From an uncultured Bacteroidales bacterium (lineage in GTDB: Bacteria > Bacteroidota > Bacteroidia > Bacteroidales > WCHB1-69), in the NCBI GenBank assembly GCA_937901455.1, contig CALDIA010000026.1, positions 1 to 16,263 of the forward strand: a DNA stretch of 16,263 bases, in the 5' to 3' direction. Positions within the stretch are counted from its first letter, which is position 1, and each line of letters begins with the position of its first letter. Of this stretch, positions 10,801 through 14,540 are shown piece by piece. Position numbers and translations under genes: made by a program. The notes below the pieces were generated by a model. The model made no database searches, was not told the origin of the DNA, and saw only the letters and a program-made list of their open reading frames with translations.

Positions 10801-11642
10801 TGGGTAATGCTTTGTCCGAGGACGGCAAATCTGTTAATACATATCAATTTGTTTCAAGAGATGTTTTTCAAGAAGTCTACTTTTCTTCTGACATAGGAGG
10901 TGCATTAGGGCACGAAATCACCGAATCTTACCATGGTGGTTTAATTTCTATAAACAAGGGGGAGGCTGCTTTGCCTGCAAAAAATAATAAAGCAAATGAA
11001 ATATATGATTTGAGTCACGCTCGAGCGATAACGTGTCCTCTCACAAAGGAGGTGCAAAGATATAATTACTGGGCTGAGAAAGGTATTGATTATAACAAAC
11101 TAAAGCCTCTTTTGCAACCTTTTTATGGTAAAAGTTTTGGTATGCCGCCAAATCTCAAGGAAAGTATCGTTGATTATTATCAGTTTATTGATAGTAACGT
11201 GGTGAGGTTTGAACAAAAAGAAGACGATAAAACTCCCCCACCATCTATTTATGATTCAATTTATTCGTGGCCATACCAAGTGGTGGGAATTGAATTTATG
11301 CCTACTGGCGCATATAGTATGTACAACTTAAAGGATTATTATCTGATTGAAGTGATTGATACAACAAAAACATTCGCCTATACTATAATTTCGTTTTGCG
11401 ATGAAGCACTTGAATTTTGTACTGATCCAATCGAAATAGGTATGTTTTACAATCTAACATTATTCCCTCTTGAGAAAAAATCTAATAATACCGTTGGTGG
11501 TTGTTATGACCGAATAGCTGATGTTATCGTTGATAACATTCATGTGAAAATTTATCCACCTGCAAAAATATATCTTTTAGTTTCTGCCAGAGAACTAAAA
11601 GAAATATACTATCAACAAGATTTTGAATATGATAACAAGTAG
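1899..11642 (+). CDS. Giant SpvB/FG-GAP/RHS polymorphic toxin-like protein
   Basis: A 3247-residue exported protein with polymorphic-toxin architecture. A signal peptide or membrane anchor covers residues 1-25. Residues 26-270 form a variable region holding palindromic repeat insertions. An SpvB-type domain starts near 279 (ANLSYPIEIPAGRQG, GWLGVGWDISIPSI). FG-GAP/integrin-like calcium loops of the form DxNGDGxxD occur at 701-709, 784-792, 1410-1418, 1504-1512, 1596-1604 and 1687-1695. YD/RHS repeats run from about 1900 to 2800 (for example EYDALGRTVKI, FEYDAIGRLKKS) and should build the hollow shell seen in TcB/TcC and RHS proteins. The RHS core (ETGYSYFGARYYSSDLG, SPYVYCANNP) ends at DPNG, 2875-2878. 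The final 370 residues are an AT-rich tip, unlike the rest in base use, with HEITESYH at 3005-3012. There is no T9SS tail, so the export route past the inner membrane is unclear. ATG start after an A-rich leader. The architecture is certain; its target is unknown. Confidence 0.9.
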   Translation: MKQYLLTIIAVLAAIILALFSIETANNQYSTRSYRTYSYNPAPNAWNGAGDGTPSLLQKDNTGSTVAPLTEANATTESFLTLPEAGSPLGAPPAMLVTSAMTELTPVQLPPLDAGMVNVTFNEELGIRNEELEEGDATARHAGGYRLSLPIAHSSFLIALPYDPSLLPQGFTEDDIQTYVYDRQYHRWIAIERDSINESDLLVYSRFTQDITVPEQFLIPNFSFLIEDDSPLDFINAVLKTPEMPETSAYTPTSIKELKAADPLEGLTLMQPPTANNSGTANLSYPIEIPAGRQGMQPNLVLTYSSSGGNGWLGVGWDISIPSITVETRWGVPRYRTAWESEVYVYEGEQLVTKDGAGEFRKMAHRTNDTASIGRLNGNVRFYPRKDEIFDSIVRHGNGPDNYWWTVTHKNGVTDYYGKYSSDGGVNNSCVLRKTDNIKTNSTGAIAYWALAESVDPDGNSVRYYYDIAYSKGVSNGSWGKQIYADSISYTCMSSTNPTLEEPGKYSLVFQRKGTNRTDIITSLNRGLKEVTADVLCHLDVKYSDTLFRQYVFVTKNDSATKYKTVLTDIVRIDSPTVNIDIDCFNVLDTNYEVWCNFQENGKNTSYAARYHLDYYEYPVADSLFTAATTVNNLPYDTICLKGVKSTFRSTALGATKTKSWSLGGTGAAGLGPDVCTTIATLGANSAYSNSQSEGLMTLVDLDGDGLADKVFKKNGRLYFRKQLFRPNEPFAFDATAYPIEGGTFDFLKESGNNVTLGLQASCVANLSGEFPFGWSTTTNYMADINGDGLMDIVTDRGAYFGKHVQGQSPSFSSINAIQTSVPGQSDTSYGYISSSVLGTGNCGGVIIDGAVDPDIGCVPDYHEITIPRSDTIPSWILSEGCTAQIVGYKSWDLSPRPPHIPDSLIAQQPKSWPGNGGTGPIAIDSMIVRIVCPKSACSPELHSPDFDAVRVWVAPYDDSVKVFSSIRLSPEQYDLQYQSRYANGIIYSIEHNSGCSADANHKLHATGTDCSFVGNIGKCDTLFHRDTVPFYVHKDDILFFRVQSDVDRSFDKAEWKVRIVAVNHSGQGNDTYGRNCAVFHSDSDFVLTGRNLYQAPQNGHVWISGLLQHKGAGQPAKLIIKRKNIIEYQRVLNPGDSFLVTTNFAVDSLDTITVKIGRENNSGNPQWPNIHFIPLLKYYPADTVYIKDTVCYYPQIQMDILHPTESSERKLYHKYFGTLYRGWGQFAYNRKDMNSQNACIDISSLELPEWYTAASLSDIDTSVFSTPIDTGDLENSLTSVVNAVNNPLSSYGDWIEMTAYNEQGVYRGSGLNTAVSATFIDNTEPQLSIPVSDSVQGSQSYENTDVDLENIPIYDYPVPVSVTGYLVQTIRKRHRNNSADFSMGMDMMIASVGMSESGGGAYIQSDYMDLNGDRYPDPISTNGVQYSMPWGGIGSLSLVVFPDKHLSATVSNSDGETSGRCYPTSTKLTSNNPKFAKMTLSGSGTVSQSDVSSRDYTDYMLFDVNGDGLPDMVNTSNKTVMLNAGYGFLNAESWNVDFIRKGSSSNHSDNAGLSGGWANMGTTASGNSYSLAQCSISGGTGNGNSHNRTTKQMTDFNGDGLPDKVETFLTASNSGISVRYNLGNGQWSATDYITGVSISESQSVSEDVNIGVTAGFTACAILKINIGVQTSPYNRSLSTDVAQLTDINGDGYPDYITSTDETSVTIRYNRAGKTNLLRKVTNFTGSTIELDYELSEPCYEKPQRSWNLSRVETNNNVPNCPVGGNRTLTTFSYGNPHYDRYERMEFGYDTVRTIAHNTDSLDAPYRQNVTVYNNVNLAKRGRKVMEAVLDGNGTKYVVKNYRAVLYDFLGNVVDSSTCSVEGTYAGHEAETTIYYEGLPHDSIVVAVSKDYDRYRNITRYAYEGIVGNGNAQKFTARIAYKQSAGNNMVSLPETVVVFNHDSSEIFQSRTAEYDSKGHLTRLTRHNGAQNAVWEFSYDNYGNMVWAKLPANANSQRLEFTYGYDPVVHTYPVTVTNTSLGFSSSAEYEYLHGKPTKTTDINGNEMWYEYDALGRTVKITAPYEQGNQHPYTIKMEYHPHNYSDFETSQNWQKPYSYAITSHYDSEHPGNDILTTVISDGWDRMLQTKKDAEIGGQEMSVVTGKVEYDCFGRTVAQYHPFTEAATDAARPQYNPQTVTGTAMETRYDIMDRPTRVQDPMNHVTRMSYGFADNNGQRLFSNTTIDAKNNALTVLKDGLGLQILTAAPMNTVTRFEYDAIGRLKKSIDPDGFSTEYGYDKFGQLTHRHHPDAGDDWYEYDPAGNLTKHTNAAGEHLDYTYHYNQLTDIACSQYPENNVHYEYGTAADASINAVGKVILQEDGSGWQTFKYGKLGEVTENIRTFALPYDDHIYTFRMNFEYDSWNRLQSMTYPDGEVVTYGYNKGGMLNSMTGVKNGLPYKYLDSVRYNEFELKAAMFYGNGTRTFYKYDILRRLRNLYSLTSANEPMQNIDYSYDSVSNITRIANNAGMLSNGLGGIYMNEYQYDDLYRLDYSNGLWNGNHPVGYKLNMEYTPNGRIMKKYLDADTYTQTPFSSNQSPVHYYNDYHYTNNSQPNTLAYIDNGPQQEFGWDAKGNMIYHKHDGIPMKRFLCWDEQNRLLGVKDDKFLSYYQYDANGDRTYKLTGDFSRQNRNGEWHYYYYMKRPTLYASPYLVTNPKGYTKHYYAENERVASRIGGGGLYEIDQYDNPEMFVAHKERSTKLFVRVMECLETQAEVPESLLKYLYEWQEIREEEKDCYWYHPDHLGSSSWITYTDGSAVQHLHYLPWGEDFVDQRSTTWNAMYTFSAKEKDAETGYSYFGARYYSSDLGIWLSVDPMSDKYPSLSPYVYCANNPVKLVDPNGEEVYIDGNEKNWALEKLSSTYKNLNLSLDGSGKLQFSIDEKTKLSSDEKHLLKAIKSTDVSVHLTANKENKYSHPLTGELLHSDLGGAFMGNALSEDGKSVNTYQFVSRDVFQEVYFSSDIGGALGHEITESYHGGLISINKGEAALPAKNNKANEIYDLSHARAITCPLTKEVQRYNYWAEKGIDYNKLKPLLQPFYGKSFGMPPNLKESIVDYYQFIDSNVVRFEQKEDDKTPPPSIYDSIYSWPYQVVGIEFMPTGAYSMYNLKDYYLIEVIDTTKTFAYTIISFCDEALEFCTDPIEIGMFYNLTLFPLEKKSNNTVGGCYDRIADVIVDNIHVKIYPPAKIYLLVSARELKEIYYQQDFEYDNK
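2263..2380 (+). repeat. Palindromic repeat translated inside the RHS protein
   Basis: The left arm at 2263-2304 and right arm at 2341-2380 contain a perfect 16-base inverted repeat: ATTAGAAATGAGGAAT at 2277-2292 against its complement at 2356-2371, with a 63-base loop. The left arm itself repeats GAGGAATTAG-type words. It is read in frame as NEELGIRNEELEEG on the left and LPIAHSSFLIALP on the right (residues 122-161). The right arm shares the CATTGCCCAT word and LPIAH peptide with the repeat in the preceding gene, so both belong to one family. Confidence 0.75.
2544..2580 (+). repeat. Third partial copy of the AT-rich repeat, in frame
   Basis: CAATTCCTGATTCCTAATTT and the following CTCATTCCTAATTG are the reverse-strand form of the GGAATTAG / GAATGAG words seen at 2263-2304. 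They are translated as FLIPNFSFLIED, residues 217-228, in the variable region before the SpvB domain. This copy can pair with the left arm at 2263-2304, so a larger alternative fold of the mRNA or single strand is possible. Confidence 0.55.
9829..10532 (+). repeat. Direct repeat, copy A: RHS core end of the giant gene
   Basis: This stretch, from YYQYDANGDRTYKL to DPNG, is homologous to 11723-12414. The two copies share near-identical core peptides (YWYHPDHLGSSSWITY, LPWGEDFVDQRST, DPMSDKYP). A perfect 31-base match lies at 10441-10471 and 12323-12353. Between the conserved blocks, 10032-10217 is unrelated to the matching part of the other copy. Such repeats allow recombination that would delete the present tip and bring the other one into frame. 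Confidence 0.8.
10533..11642 (+). other. Exchangeable C-terminal tip of the RHS protein with HEITESYH motif
   Basis: This region follows DPNG and encodes residues 2879-3247. It becomes visibly AT-rich from about 10560, unlike the balanced RHS body, as expected for a horizontally exchanged toxin tip. Residues 2879-3095 hold GGALGHEITESYHGG (H3005, E3006, E3009, H3012) and, 27 residues after H3012, DLSHARA (H3040). A Gly-rich stretch followed by His-Glu resembles zinc metallopeptidase toxin domains, but the spacing is HExxExxH, not the classic HExxH. Residues 3096-3247 look like a second, strand-rich domain (KDYYLIEVIDT, EIGMFYNLTLFPL, AKIYLLVSARELKEIYY) after a Pro-rich break. A peptidase role is an inference. 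Confidence 0.55.
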
Positions 11643-12579
11643 GTATGACTTTTTATTCGTTTTAGTTCTTCTGATGATGAAAAAAAAGCATTATAAGTGT
11701 TTCTCCAACTGCGAGAGTATGGGTTTACTATCAGTACGATGCCGGCGGCGACCGAACCTACAAGCTGCCCTACAACAGGACGATCAGCAACCGCAGCGGC
11801 AGGATCTCCTATTACTGGCGGCTAGCGACGCCACCTTGTACGCCTCTCCTTATTTGGTGGCCACGCCGCAGGGATATACCAAACACTACTATGCGGAGAG
11901 TGAGCGCATCACTTCCCAGATTGGTCGCGGCAACTTCTCCACGCTGGTCACGCCCGTAACGGACACCGCCACGGCCAACCGCAAGGTGCGCCGCGCCGAC
12001 AGCCTCGTGCTGGCGCTCAACCCTTCCATCACGGACACCGCCGCGCAACTTTCCTACCTCACTACCCTTACCAACCGTCAGAAGGACACCTGCGAAGCCT
12101 ACTGGTACCACCCCGACCACTTGGGCTCTTCCTCCTGGATAACCTACTCTGACGGTTCTGCCGTGCAGCACCTGCACTACCTCCCTTGGGGTGAAGACTT
12201 TGTGGATCAGCGGAGTACCAGCTGGAACGCTATGTACACGTTTTCTGCAAAAGAGAAAGATACCGAAACGGGGTACTCGTATTTCGGGGTTAGGTACTAC
12301 TCTTCGGATTTGAGTGTATGGCTGAGTGTGGACCCGATGAGTGACAAATATCCGCCGCTAAGCCCGTATGTCTATTGCGCGAATAACCCGATTAATATAG
12401 TGGACCCAGATGGAGAGGATATTATCGGTGCGCTAATTGGCAGCTTAGTGGGCGCCACTACCGAAATTATTTCACAAACTATTGCTAATGGAATGAATAA
12501 TCTATCTGAAGGGAAAGGCTTTTTCAACGAATGGGGCGACAATATGGACGGGCAGATGTTGGCATTTCTGCAGCTGTAG
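11623..12579 (+). CDS. Open part of the orphan cassette: RHS core and start of its tip
   Basis: Longest open frame of the broken cassette, 318 codons. It overlaps the last 20 bases of the giant RHS gene. The first ~67 codons are not RHS-like and come from reading the true frame out of phase. RHS similarity starts at ATLYASPYLV (about 11824) and continues through YWYHPDHLGSSSW, ETGYSYFGVRYYSSD and SPYVYCANNP to DPDGED. The tip then begins as a small-residue, glycine-rich segment (IGALIGSLVGATTEIISQ), similar to the glycine-zipper pre-toxin segments of other Bacteroidetes RHS tips and probably membrane-inserting. The last residues before the stop, GQMLAFLQL, are again out of frame. Translation from the ATG at 11623 is doubtful. 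Confidence 0.5.
   Translation: MNMITSRYDFLFVLVLLMMKKKHYKCFSNCESMGLLSVRCRRRPNLQAALQQDDQQPQRQDLLLLAASDATLYASPYLVATPQGYTKHYYAESERITSQIGRGNFSTLVTPVTDTATANRKVRRADSLVLALNPSITDTAAQLSYLTTLTNRQKDTCEAYWYHPDHLGSSSWITYSDGSAVQHLHYLPWGEDFVDQRSTSWNAMYTFSAKEKDTETGYSYFGVRYYSSDLSVWLSVDPMSDKYPPLSPYVYCANNPINIVDPDGEDIIGALIGSLVGATTEIISQTIANGMNNLSEGKGFFNEWGDNMDGQMLAFLQL
11723..12414 (+). repeat. Direct repeat, copy B: truncated second RHS core
   Basis: Second copy of the RHS core. Homology to the giant gene starts abruptly at about 11723 (VYYQYDAGGDRTYKL) after an AT-rich gap and ends at DPDG, 12403-12414. Codon third positions differ at many sites although the protein is strongly conserved, so the copies are not a recent duplication. 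Its internal segment 11923-12099 (59 codons) is unrelated to the 62-codon counterpart in copy A. Confidence 0.8.
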
Positions 12580-13049
12580 GTGCTTTAGACGGCTTAGCAC
12601 CTGGAGCCGGGAAATTGATTGGACAATTTGCTGGTGATGCCGCAAAAGCAGCTGTAGATTTAAGAACAGAAGAAGGTGATCTTAAATTGTATTCTCCTTT
12701 CAGAAAAGGTGATTATCATAAATCATGGGCTGCTACAGGAATGGATTTAGCCACAAATGTTGCAGGAACTCTTATGGGAAAGGTCAGTGGTTTGGACAAT
12801 TTATCCAAAGAATTGAGAACTTTTTCAGATGGTTGGTTTGGTGGTTTTTTGTTCGTAAGCTCTTTAAAAGGCTCTTTGTCTGGCCTGTCGCATGGAACTC
12901 AGAGATTGATAGAAAAGGAATTCTTTCCTAATGTTTATAAAGAGCGACAACTGCCCCGTCAAAACACATCTTCTCCTATTGTGAATTCAAATCAAGGCTA
13001 TGTTATAATAGGGCCCATTATCTTGATTAAAATGCAGTATGTTCGATAG
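12531..13049 (+). CDS. Open remainder of the orphan tip, probable membrane-active toxin end
   Basis: 172 codons in the third frame, overlapping the previous open frame by 49 bases. The apparent start peptide MGRQYGR is an out-of-phase artefact. True tip sequence begins at ADVGISAAVGALDGLAPGAG, followed by KLIGQFAGDAAKAAVD, a helix- and small-residue-rich stretch. A second hydrophobic region (WFGGFLFVSSLKGSLSG) lies in the later part. The last ~30 residues (PIVNSNQGYVIIGPIILIK) hold a third short hydrophobic run. There are no catalytic motifs such as HNH or HExxH, so if active it would more likely disturb membranes. The family is not recognised, and on its own this is a fragment. Confidence 0.5.
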   Translation: MGRQYGRADVGISAAVGALDGLAPGAGKLIGQFAGDAAKAAVDLRTEEGDLKLYSPFRKGDYHKSWAATGMDLATNVAGTLMGKVSGLDNLSKELRTFSDGWFGGFLFVSSLKGSLSGLSHGTQRLIEKEFFPNVYKERQLPRQNTSSPIVNSNQGYVIIGPIILIKMQYVR

Positions 13050-13067
13050 AATATTTTGTTTCCCAAC

Positions 13068-13775
13068 ATGAAAAAAAACAGAAAAAACAGTAAAAGAGAC
13101 GTACTTGCTGTAATATGCATACAAATAGCTTGCTTACTACCGTTTGTTTTCATATTGTTGTTTCAGAACGTTTCCTTAGAAAATTACCTAAGACGTGCTA
13201 AAAAAAAACAGCAATCAATAAAAGAAGGTATTGTCGTTTATCAACATAATCATAGGCTAAAGTCAGGATATAATTCTTTGTTTTTACTTAAAACGAAAGA
13301 CGGGAAAAGCTATGAAACAGTCTGTCACCCTTATTTTCCAAATGATTATCGAGGATATTCTGGGCTGGCTTACAAATGTTACTTCTATTCTGATGATCCC
13401 CAAAAAGGCCTATATGTTTTTTGGGAATATCCTGTTCATGAAAGCCCATCTTTATTTTCTACGATAGGATATATTACAGAAATTCCCAGTCGGAACAAGG
13501 AGGAAAAACAAAAACAAATCTTTTCCATTCATTTTGCTTATTCAGCAGTGGATTCTCTTGGAAATTCTTGTTGGTATAAGGAAAATGAGTTTCTCCCCGA
13601 AAAGTACCTCCCTGTTTGCCGCTATTTAATGGATAATAAAATTGCGGTCAATTTCTTGGCATATCCAATCACATATAAGGATGAAATAGGTGGTTCCGCA
13701 TTTTTAACCTATACAGCACCATTTGTCATGTGTATAGACAGGGACACGTTAGATTCTATTATGGCTATCAGGTAG
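13068..13775 (+). CDS. Single-pass membrane protein, candidate immunity protein
   Basis: 235 residues of unknown family. A basic N-terminus (MKKNRKNSKRD) is followed by one hydrophobic helix at about residues 12-32 (VLAVICIQIACLLPFVFIL), then a mixed, strand-rich soluble part with YKCYFYSDDPQKG and CWYKENEFLPEKYLP. By the positive-inside rule the bulk faces the periplasm. A TTG at 13056 is in frame, but the ATG at 13068 directly precedes the basic membrane signal and is preferred. It starts 18 bases after the end of the orphan tip, on the same strand and equally AT-rich, so it probably travelled with that tip. Immunity genes usually lie immediately after RHS tips, and a membrane location suits protection against a membrane-acting tip. 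The immunity role rests on position only. Confidence 0.6.
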   Translation: MKKNRKNSKRDVLAVICIQIACLLPFVFILLFQNVSLENYLRRAKKKQQSIKEGIVVYQHNHRLKSGYNSLFLLKTKDGKSYETVCHPYFPNDYRGYSGLAYKCYFYSDDPQKGLYVFWEYPVHESPSLFSTIGYITEIPSRNKEEKQKQIFSIHFAYSAVDSLGNSCWYKENEFLPEKYLPVCRYLMDNKIAVNFLAYPITYKDEIGGSAFLTYTAPFVMCIDRDTLDSIMAIR

Positions 13776-13792
13776 ATTTTTCAGGGCGACCG

Positions 13793-13820
13793 GGCACGCT
13801 ATCCGTTCAAACTGCGTGCC
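13793..13820. terminator. Possible shared terminator hairpin between converging genes
   Basis: GGCACGC (13793-13799) pairs perfectly with GCGTGCC (13814-13820) across a 14-base loop. It sits in the 85-base gap between the membrane protein on the + strand and the phosphoribosyltransferase on the - strand. The + side is followed by only a loosely T-rich stretch. The position suits a bidirectional terminator, but the T-tract is poor. Confidence 0.3.
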
Positions 13821-13860
13821 AGGCTGTTTGTGACTAATTGTTGTTATGGCATCAGGAAAG

Positions 13861-14472
13861 TCAAAGGCAAATGCTTTTCCTGTATGACTTGTATATACAA
13901 ATTGGCTCCACCCTCTGCAAGCAGTGCGTAGTGATGCCCAACGTGATGCCTACACAATCCCTCGCCCCGTTTTCCAGAAGTTTTCGGTAGAAAGTTTTCA
14001 TAGTCTTGCCGTATGAACAGATGTCGTCGCAGATGACGATGTACTTTCCGGCAATCTCTTCCCTGTCGAACGACAGCTCCACGTCTTTCCCTCGACCGAG
14101 GTGCAGATGCTTCTGCGTTCCCTCGCTCAATATCGACACATAGCCATAGCCGTTCTCCATCCCGCTTTCCTTGCAGACGGCACGGCTGAAGTCCTTCCAC
14201 CGCAGTTCGTTGCCGTGTACTGTCTTTGCCGGAATGCACATCAGCACGCAGTCCTTCAGTCCGTCGCCGAGTATCAGGGATAGCGTTTCCACCACTTTGG
14301 GTACAAAGAAATTGACAGCTCGCAAATGTTCAGCAGCTGTGATGTGGTTTCTGTCGTACTTGAGATTCCAAATCATCCTCCTTATATTGACGGATTCCTG
14401 TGATAAGTATGGTACATCTGTAGGGTAGTAGCAATACAACGGAAAGCAGGGAAATCCAAAATCCCTAGGCAC
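13861..14472 (-). CDS. ComF-like phosphoribosyltransferase paired with DprA-like gene
   Basis: 203 residues from a GTG at 14472. VICDDICSYGKT at residues 146-157 matches the PRPP-binding signature of type I phosphoribosyltransferases (hydrophobic run, acidic pair, then a small-residue loop with GxT). DCVLMCIPAKT (74-84) is the preceding core strand, as in ComF/GntX proteins. The N-terminal zinc-ribbon cysteines of ComF are absent. These enzymes transfer or release phosphoribose on a base; the substrate is not evident. The start is uncertain: the same frame stays open to 14520 and reads protein-like (ITLKDWENT) but has no ATG, while an ATG at 14534, six bases after the dprA-like stop, is in another frame that closes after about 50 codons. 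Either a rare start (such as ATT at 14499) is used or one base was gained or lost. Same strand as, and surely co-transcribed with, the dprA-like gene. Confidence 0.75.
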   Translation of the reverse strand: MPRDFGFPCFPLYCYYPTDVPYLSQESVNIRRMIWNLKYDRNHITAAEHLRAVNFFVPKVVETLSLILGDGLKDCVLMCIPAKTVHGNELRWKDFSRAVCKESGMENGYGYVSILSEGTQKHLHLGRGKDVELSFDREEIAGKYIVICDDICSYGKTMKTFYRKLLENGARDCVGITLGITTHCLQRVEPICIYKSYRKSICL

Positions 14473-14540
14473 GGTGTTTTCCCAATCCTTAAGCGTAATC
14501 TGTTTATCCTTTCTCCGATGTCAACCGTTTTCATGGTTTT

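Larger units (their letters stand above)
11681..13049 (+). pseudogene. Orphan RHS core plus tip cassette, 5'-truncated, two frameshifts
   Basis: The relic runs through three frames. Frame A (from 11681) reads VWVYYQYDAGGDRTYKL and on to ISYYWRLA. A shift between about 11808 and 11830 leads to frame B, ATLYASPYLVATPQGYTKH through the RHS core, DPDG and the start of the tip. A second shift near 12549 leads to frame C, ADVGISAAVGALDGLAPGAG to the stop at 13047-13049. Inserting one base after GAC at about 12547-12549 restores DNMDWADVG, so a one-base deletion explains the second break. The module has no start of its own, which is typical of orphan RHS C-terminal cassettes kept downstream of a complete RHS gene. 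Such modules are silent until recombined, so frameshifts can accumulate. Programmed frameshifting is less likely, as no slippery site was seen. Confidence 0.75.

Noticed and set aside
9829..12414. The two RHS cores as a recent tandem duplication or assembly error
   Set aside because: They differ at many third codon positions, in an unrelated internal segment of about 60 codons and in their tips, so they are diverged copies and not a collapsed or duplicated assembly.
12531..12579. Overlap of the two orphan-cassette frames as programmed frameshifting
   Set aside because: No slippery heptamer or convincing pseudoknot was seen, a second unrelated break occurs at about 11820, and one inserted base restores a sensible peptide, so plain decay is simpler.
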